Shown here one piece after another: positions 59,011-64,000 of a stretch of DNA of 64,000 bases. The DNA is from Hevea brasiliensis (lineage: Eukaryota; Streptophyta; Magnoliopsida; Malpighiales; Euphorbiaceae). How positions within the stretch are numbered: the first letter of the stretch is position 1; each line of letters starts with the position of its first letter. The stretch is taken from contig NC_079496.1 in NCBI RefSeq assembly GCF_030052815.1, positions 69,925,652-69,989,651 of the forward strand. The letters run 5' to 3'. The notes below the pieces were generated by a model. It was not told where the DNA came from. It was given only the letters and a program-made list of their open reading frames with translations, and ran no database searches. The position numbers were made by a program, and so were the translations under genes.

Positions 59011-59959
59011 TGTTATTGATTTGCAAAACGGTATTATTCAGTTATTTGATCAAATTGTGTTTTTTGATTGGCAAAACTGTATTATTCAGTTATTTGATCA
59101 AATGGTGTTATTGATTGGCAAAACTGTATTGTTCAGTTATTTGATCAAATTGTGTTATTGATTGGCAAAACTATGTTACTCAGTTATTTGATCAAATTTG
59201 TATTATATGAACTTTGTAAATTGTGAAATGGAATTGTGAACTATTTGATTTGTGAATTGTCAATAAAAGATTTACGTATCGCATTTCAAATTATTATTGA
59301 GCACCACTGAGTCAATTTTACTCAGCGATAGCTTTTCATTGCTGTCGCAGGTAGACAGACTGACAGGGCAGCAGACTAGGCTGCTAGTACTACACTGAGA
59401 GATGATCGGGTATATTGAGTATACCATATTTTTCATTTTATATTGTAATATATGTTCACTGTATGTATATAGTGTTCTTGGTTTTGAGCAGTTGTAAATT
59501 AAAATTGTACATTGAAGTTGCAAAATAAATTATAAATTATTTTGGGCTTGTAAAATTTATACTATATTTCTTTTATCTCAGCCTTTGGAAATATTGAAAA
59601 ATTATTGTGGTTTTGAGTTGAGAAACATATTGTGTTGATTAAATGTTGGAGTTTGAGATTGAGAAATATATTTGAAGTGCTTTTTACAGGTTTTTGAAGA
59701 ATTGTTTTATTCAAAATACAAATGGCACTCCGCCAAAATTTTACAGAAATTACTAATAATTCAAATGTGTTAGCTGTTTCACTTCAGTTCAAAAAAGTTT
59801 TTAACACCTGTAAATAGTGCTCACCACTATGGAAAGGAAGTAAGAAAAGTTTTAAAATCCCTTGTAATGTATTTAATGGGTTATCAATAGACGAAGTTGG
59901 TAATTCATTTGGTATACCATGGGATCATGTTATGCCTTACAAAAGGGTAGGGTGTGACA
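59011..59959 (+). repeat. B-2 3' LTR, second segment
   Basis: It resumes with TGTTATTGATTTGCAAAAC, matching 31201 on in the 5' LTR, begins inside the 47-bp repeat array and ends GGTAGGGTGTGACA. The first five bases are C-1's target duplication. Confidence 0.94.
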
Positions 59960-60400
59960 TTAATCTACCATTTACATACAAGGATAAACTGCCCTTAAGG
60001 AGTTTCCATGGCCGCCAAAAATATACATCTCCCTTTAAACATCAAACTCTAAAAATCTTTCCACAATTCAACTACCCATAACATCCACACAAACTTTAAT
60101 GAAGTAAGCATCAAAAATACCTACTTACCACTTTGGAAACTCTTCAAAACCTCTCCAAAACTTAATCTTCTTGTTACCTATCTACTGCCCAAGGTGTATG
60201 GACAACTTTTAGTGAAGGGAGCTTGAGGTTTCCATGGTTGGATCAATCTTGCATGAAGCTTCAAGGTGGACGGCAATGGAGGTTTTCATTCTTCCATTTT
60301 CGGTTGGCTATCCAAGGTTGAAGAAGGTAAGCTATTTCTGCCCAAATGAAGATGTAGTGGTCCACTTTGGTGAGTTAGTGGAGCACTATGTGAAATTTAA
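59960..60400 (-). repeat. B-1 5' LTR, second segment
   Basis: TTAATCTACCATTTACATAC continues the B-1 LTR exactly where B-2 interrupted it (compare 19491 on) and runs to GTGAAATTTAA, where B-3 starts. The last five bases TTTAA (60396-60400) are B-3's expected target duplication. Confidence 0.93.
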
Positions 60401-63400
60401 TGTAACACCCCAAAGTTCGGTAGTGCGTTCTGCTGCTCCGGTGACCAGTGTTGTCCGGACAGCTAGGATGCCTAGAACCGTACCTCAAGATGAGTGAGGA
60501 GACATAAAATAATGAAATACAAGAAAAGAAAAACAAAGGAAAAATCATAGTAAAGAAATGTAACCGAGTAAGTGAGCCGGGAAACCTAGCGATGGGTGAC
60601 AGACTTAGGAAGTCACGGCGTGGACCGTTGACTAACCACGGACTACGAAACCACGGAAAACATTTTTTGGACATAAATAGACCCTTATTGAAGTATAAAT
60701 CTCAATAGAAAGATTAAAGCTAATTTAAATTATTAGTCCACAGTAAAGTGAGAATTCGAAAAAGCAGGACAAAATACGATTATTCTGAAAAATCGGAAAG
60801 CCACGAACAGGGGCATGATGGTCATTTGACATCCCGAATTGTCTTTTGACCTAAATGTCCATTAAAAATAAATAGTATTACACTTAGAAAATGAAATGAA
60901 AAATTAATTTGGTGGTACCTAAAATAAATAGTGGAAATAATGGGTTAAATGTGGATTAGTTGAAAGTTAACTTATAATATGTTTTAATTTTAGTTAGTGG
61001 ACCACTATAGGATTAATGAAACATGAAATATGGCTGAAGTGGTCCACTAACCATCTGAAATCCCATCTTCCTCAAATCCTCTCAAATGGCCGAATTGAAG
61101 AACCCTTGAAAACCTCCATTGACGTTTTCTTTGAGCTTGATTTCCTCTCTCCATTTCAACTCCATTCACTTAGGTTCTTTCATGAAAAATGGTCTACACA
61201 CCACAAGGAAGATATTAATACCAATTTTGGGAAGTTTGGTGAAGGTTTAGCAAGTTACAAATAAAGGTAAGTTTGCATTTTTGAGAAATCCTTTGTTAAA
61301 GTTTTTGTGCATGTTATGGGTATTAGTTTGGTGAAGGAAAATTTTGAGTTTGAAAGGTTATTGTTATTTTCACTTTGGACAGCCATGGGTCACGTTTATG
61401 ATGAGGTATTTGTGCATATAATTGATGGGAAAGAATGTTAATAATGGTGATTTAGTAACTTAGTGAGTTATTGCATGTTTATATGGTGAATTATGCACTT
61501 TGATGGGAATTGGCATATGGTACGGCAATGTGATGTTGATGAATGATTTGTGGCAGCTTGTGGACACTTGAGAAATGGTGCATATTGAAGGAAGAGTGGG
61601 CAGAATATTGACCTAGAAGGATTGATGATATGTATGTGAATGAATGTTGTAAAGTGTATGTAAAGTTTGTAATGTTTAGGTGTGGTTGTAATAGTATTTA
61701 GAAATTGTAATTGTGAATGATATTTGGTATGTTGAGGGTGATTGGAATCTGCCCAAAATAATGCTAATGTAATGTAGAAAATGTTTTTGGTAATGTGCCA
61801 AAACAGTTTGGTAGGGTATGGAAGTAAACCTTGCAAGGTGAGTATGTGTTTGAAGTTGGGGTGTGAAATGCATATTGAGGGCAGTGTATATTTTAGCCTA
61901 TAACCTTGAATGTGTAACCTCAATTGGTATGAGACCAATTTGGGGTGAAACTAGGCACAAAATGTGCCAACTTTCATTGAGAAACCATGCCAAAATTCTG
62001 CTTGCAAGGTGACCTAAAAATTTGACCAATTCGGATTAGGTGCAATTAGGACCTGAAAAATGACCAATTGGGCAGCAGTGAGTATTTAGGCCATAACTCA
62101 CTCAAACCAGGTCCAATTGACCTGAAATTTTAACCATGAATAGTTAAGACCCATACCTACAAGTCTTATGAAGACACCAAAACCCAGAAATGACCATAAG
62201 CAAGTCAAACAACTTGCACAAGTTCGGGTCCAAAAACTGGCCGAACCAGAATTGACCAATTTGACCTAAAATTGACCTAAAATGGTACCACTTGACCAGC
62301 AATAGTGTAATGACCATAACTTGGTCTACTTAACTCGGATCGACCTGAAATTTTGCACCGCGTGCAATAAGACCTAGATCTACAAGTTTGTAATTTTGAC
62401 CGAGACCCGAAAACCGAGGGAACTAGATCGTCCGGTTAGGTCAAACCAGTGTCCCGGAATCCAGCAATTTGCATTAAAATGCACTAAGCGAGGAAATGAC
62501 TTTGGTAAAACATACCAAACCTAAAACCCTATCGAGTGTGACATATTAACGACACTAAAACCTAATTTACCTAAAACGCATCGAGGGTCGGTATATTAGG
62601 TGATTAAGCGAATAATTGAGTTCAGTGTATTATTTACCAAACACCATCGATAGAGACAATTTAATTTAGTACTGAAACACTTCAAATTGTGTTTCTCAGT
62701 TAACAAGGACTCAGCAAAGGGAAAGAAATCTGAGTCAAGACCGGAGACAAATATCGAGGTTTGTGCACAACAACTGTTTCTTTTGAATTATTTTCAATGG
62801 AAATAATATTGATTATTTGTATATCATTATTTTAAATTGTGGAAATGTGTTTGAGGAATATTTATTGATTGAAAAATATTGTGAATAGTTTGAAACTGTG
62901 AAAAATGGTTTGAATGACATTGATGGATACTTATTGATTAAAAAGCATTAGAAATGGTTTGAAACCACAGCTATCATGTATATTGATAGTATTCCTCTCT
63001 AGCTTGTCTAGTGGGATGAATTGAATTCCCTCTCTGGCTGAAGTGTTGAGGTGTGTGCCTGTTGAGGACGAATAGAATGAGTACTCATATTTTTGCTAGC
63101 CATGTTATTCCTCATTAGTCATCGACTTTTGGGATGAATTGAATACCTCATTAGCCATCGGCTTTTGGGATGAATTGAATTATGGATCATGATTAAGCTG
63201 TGTGTGATTTACTGATGTGTATTGTGAGATTGTGAAATGGATTTTAAACTCTCATTGACATATACTGTCTTTTGAATTCAAACCTGATCTGACTTATGGA
63301 AAATTATTGTGATATTGAGAAATGGAGTTTAAATTCCTATTGACCTTTATTGTCTTAAATTTGACTATGGTTTTAAGTATCCACTATTTACATGATTTAT

Positions 63401-64000
63401 GAATTGTGATTTAAATTGTATTTGGTTTATGTTGTACTGCTCGAGACATTGTCTCGTGATAGCTTTATTCTTTGTCGCAGTAGAGACAGACAGGGCAGCA
63501 GACTAGGCTGCACATACCTCCAGCGAGAGATTTTTCGGGTATACGAGTATACCGCTTTTTGCATTTTGTACTGTAATGTATGACACTGTATGTATATTTT
63601 CTTTTTGGTTTTGAGCAGTTGTAAATTAAATTGTACCTTGAAGTTGTAAATTAATTATGAGTGTTTTGGATTGTAAAAGTTGTATTATATTTCCTTATCT
63701 CGGACTTTGAAAAATTCCTATGGAATTGTGTTGATAAATTGTTGTGTTGAGAAATGTATTGGAGTTGAGATTTGGAAAATTATTGAAGTGCTTTTTTTTA
63801 CAGGTTTTCTGAAGAACTGTTTTATCCAAAATACAGATGGCACCTTGCCAAAATTTTTACAGAAATTCCAAATAAATCAAATGAGTTAGTTGTTTCACCT
63901 CAGTTCACCAAAGTTTTTAACACCTGTAAATAGTGCTCACCACTGTAAAAGAAGTAAGAAAAGTTTTTAAAATCCCTTGTAGTGTATTTAATGGGTTATC
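60401..64000 (+). mobile_element. Ty3/gypsy element B-3, 5' LTR only (cut by window)
   Basis: It starts TGTAACACCCCAAAGTTCGG and follows the B-family LTR throughout, including the TTCGTCCC-type repeat region (about 63000-63180) shared with B-1, not B-2. It ends at GGGTTATC, which in B-2 lies about 65 bp before the LTR end, so primer site and gag should follow just outside the window. The paired hairpins are at 61922-61968. No gene here. Confidence 0.9.
61922..61968 (+). other. Paired hairpins in B-3 LTR
   Basis: AATTGGT, loop ATGAG, ACCAATT (61922-61940), then GGCAC, loop AAAAT, GTGCC (61954-61968). Same order and spacing as in B-2; loops differ. Confidence 0.65.

Larger units (their letters stand above)
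28087..59959 (+). mobile_element. Deleted chimeric gypsy element B-2, interrupted by C-1
   Basis: It has complete LTRs, a primer site, a polypurine tract and the TTAAT target duplication (28082-28086 and 59960-59964), but an interior of only 2,674 bp. It lacks the gag capsid core and everything after the start of RT. The 3' LTR is split by C-1 and carries a 539-bp internal duplication. Structure suggests a non-autonomous element moved by enzymes of intact relatives; deletion after insertion is the alternative. Confidence 0.92.
16811..60400 (-). mobile_element. Ty3/gypsy chromovirus B-1, interrupted by B-2 and B-3
   Basis: This minus-strand element has a 3' LTR (16811-20528), an interior (20529-25403) and a split 5' LTR (25404-28086, 59960-60400, rest beyond the window). 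The 5' LTR parts here sum to about 3,119 bp after removing the duplicated TTAAT. The missing tail, read from the 3' LTR, is about 597 bp, giving about 3,716 against 3,718 bp. B-2 sits after 28086 and B-3 after 60400. Coding is the best preserved of the gypsy elements here: from 24673 down to 20591 it is one frame with three stop codons. Confidence 0.93.

Noticed and set aside
61468..61938. A 156-codon minus-strand frame in the B-3 LTR
   Set aside because: Low-complexity His/Thr/Ile/Leu composition from AT-rich antisense LTR sequence; not open in B-1 or B-2 at the same place.

Overview
The window is plant nuclear DNA, most likely repeat-dense pericentromeric heterochromatin of a flowering plant. 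I see no host gene, tRNA, rRNA, CRISPR array or prokaryotic signal. All 64 kb is accounted for by seven LTR retrotransposons. Six are Ty3/gypsy chromoviruses with a C-terminal chromodomain on integrase, a tRNA-iMet primer site and LTRs of 3-4.6 kb (Tekay/Del-like by motif, inferred). The seventh is a Ty1/copia element with 2,105-bp LTRs. I name the gypsy elements by LTR family: A-1, A-2, A-3 and B-1, B-2, B-3; the copia element is C-1.

Layout. A-1 (+): 5' LTR 1-2341 (start cut by the window), interior 2342-6800, 3' LTR 6801-10204. A-2 (-): interior from 10205, 5' LTR 14326-16810. B-1 (-): 3' LTR 16811-20528, interior 20529-25403, 5' LTR 25404-28086 plus 59960-60400. B-2 (+): 5' LTR 28087-32149, interior 32150-34823, 3' LTR 34824-38469 plus 59011-59959. 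C-1 (+): 5' LTR 38470-40574, interior 40575-40786 plus 51825-56905, 3' LTR 56906-59010. A-3 (-): 40787-51824. B-3 (+): 60401 to the window end, still inside its 5' LTR.

This is a nest five levels deep: A-2 holds A-1 in its integrase and B-1 in its LTR; B-1 holds B-2 and B-3 in its 5' LTR; B-2 holds C-1 in its 3' LTR; C-1 holds A-3 in its interior. Five-bp target duplications support the joins: CTCAT (A-3), TGTTA (C-1) and TTAAT (B-2) are seen on both sides; B-1 and B-3 show one side only. The nesting gives a relative age order.

Every gag and pol is broken by nonsense codons, frameshifts or deletions, so nothing here looks autonomous now. Most stops are C-to-T type (TGG to TAG, CAG/CAA/CGA to stop), as expected from decay of methylated cytosine.

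The most unusual signal is a short GT-AG intron-like insertion (79 and 75 nt) at the same phase-0 site of integrase in A-1 and A-2, two codons after the SER that holds the catalytic Glu. It is absent, with an exact exon-exon join, from A-3, the most deeply nested element on its branch. Both insertions carry an in-frame stop near their start, so an unspliced RNA would give integrase without its C-terminal domain and chromodomain. Other points: B-2 is a deleted, chimeric element with a second decayed protease fragment after its RT; conserved paired hairpins in B-family LTRs; a 539-bp duplication within an LTR; and clustered indels in A-3 that may be consensus errors.
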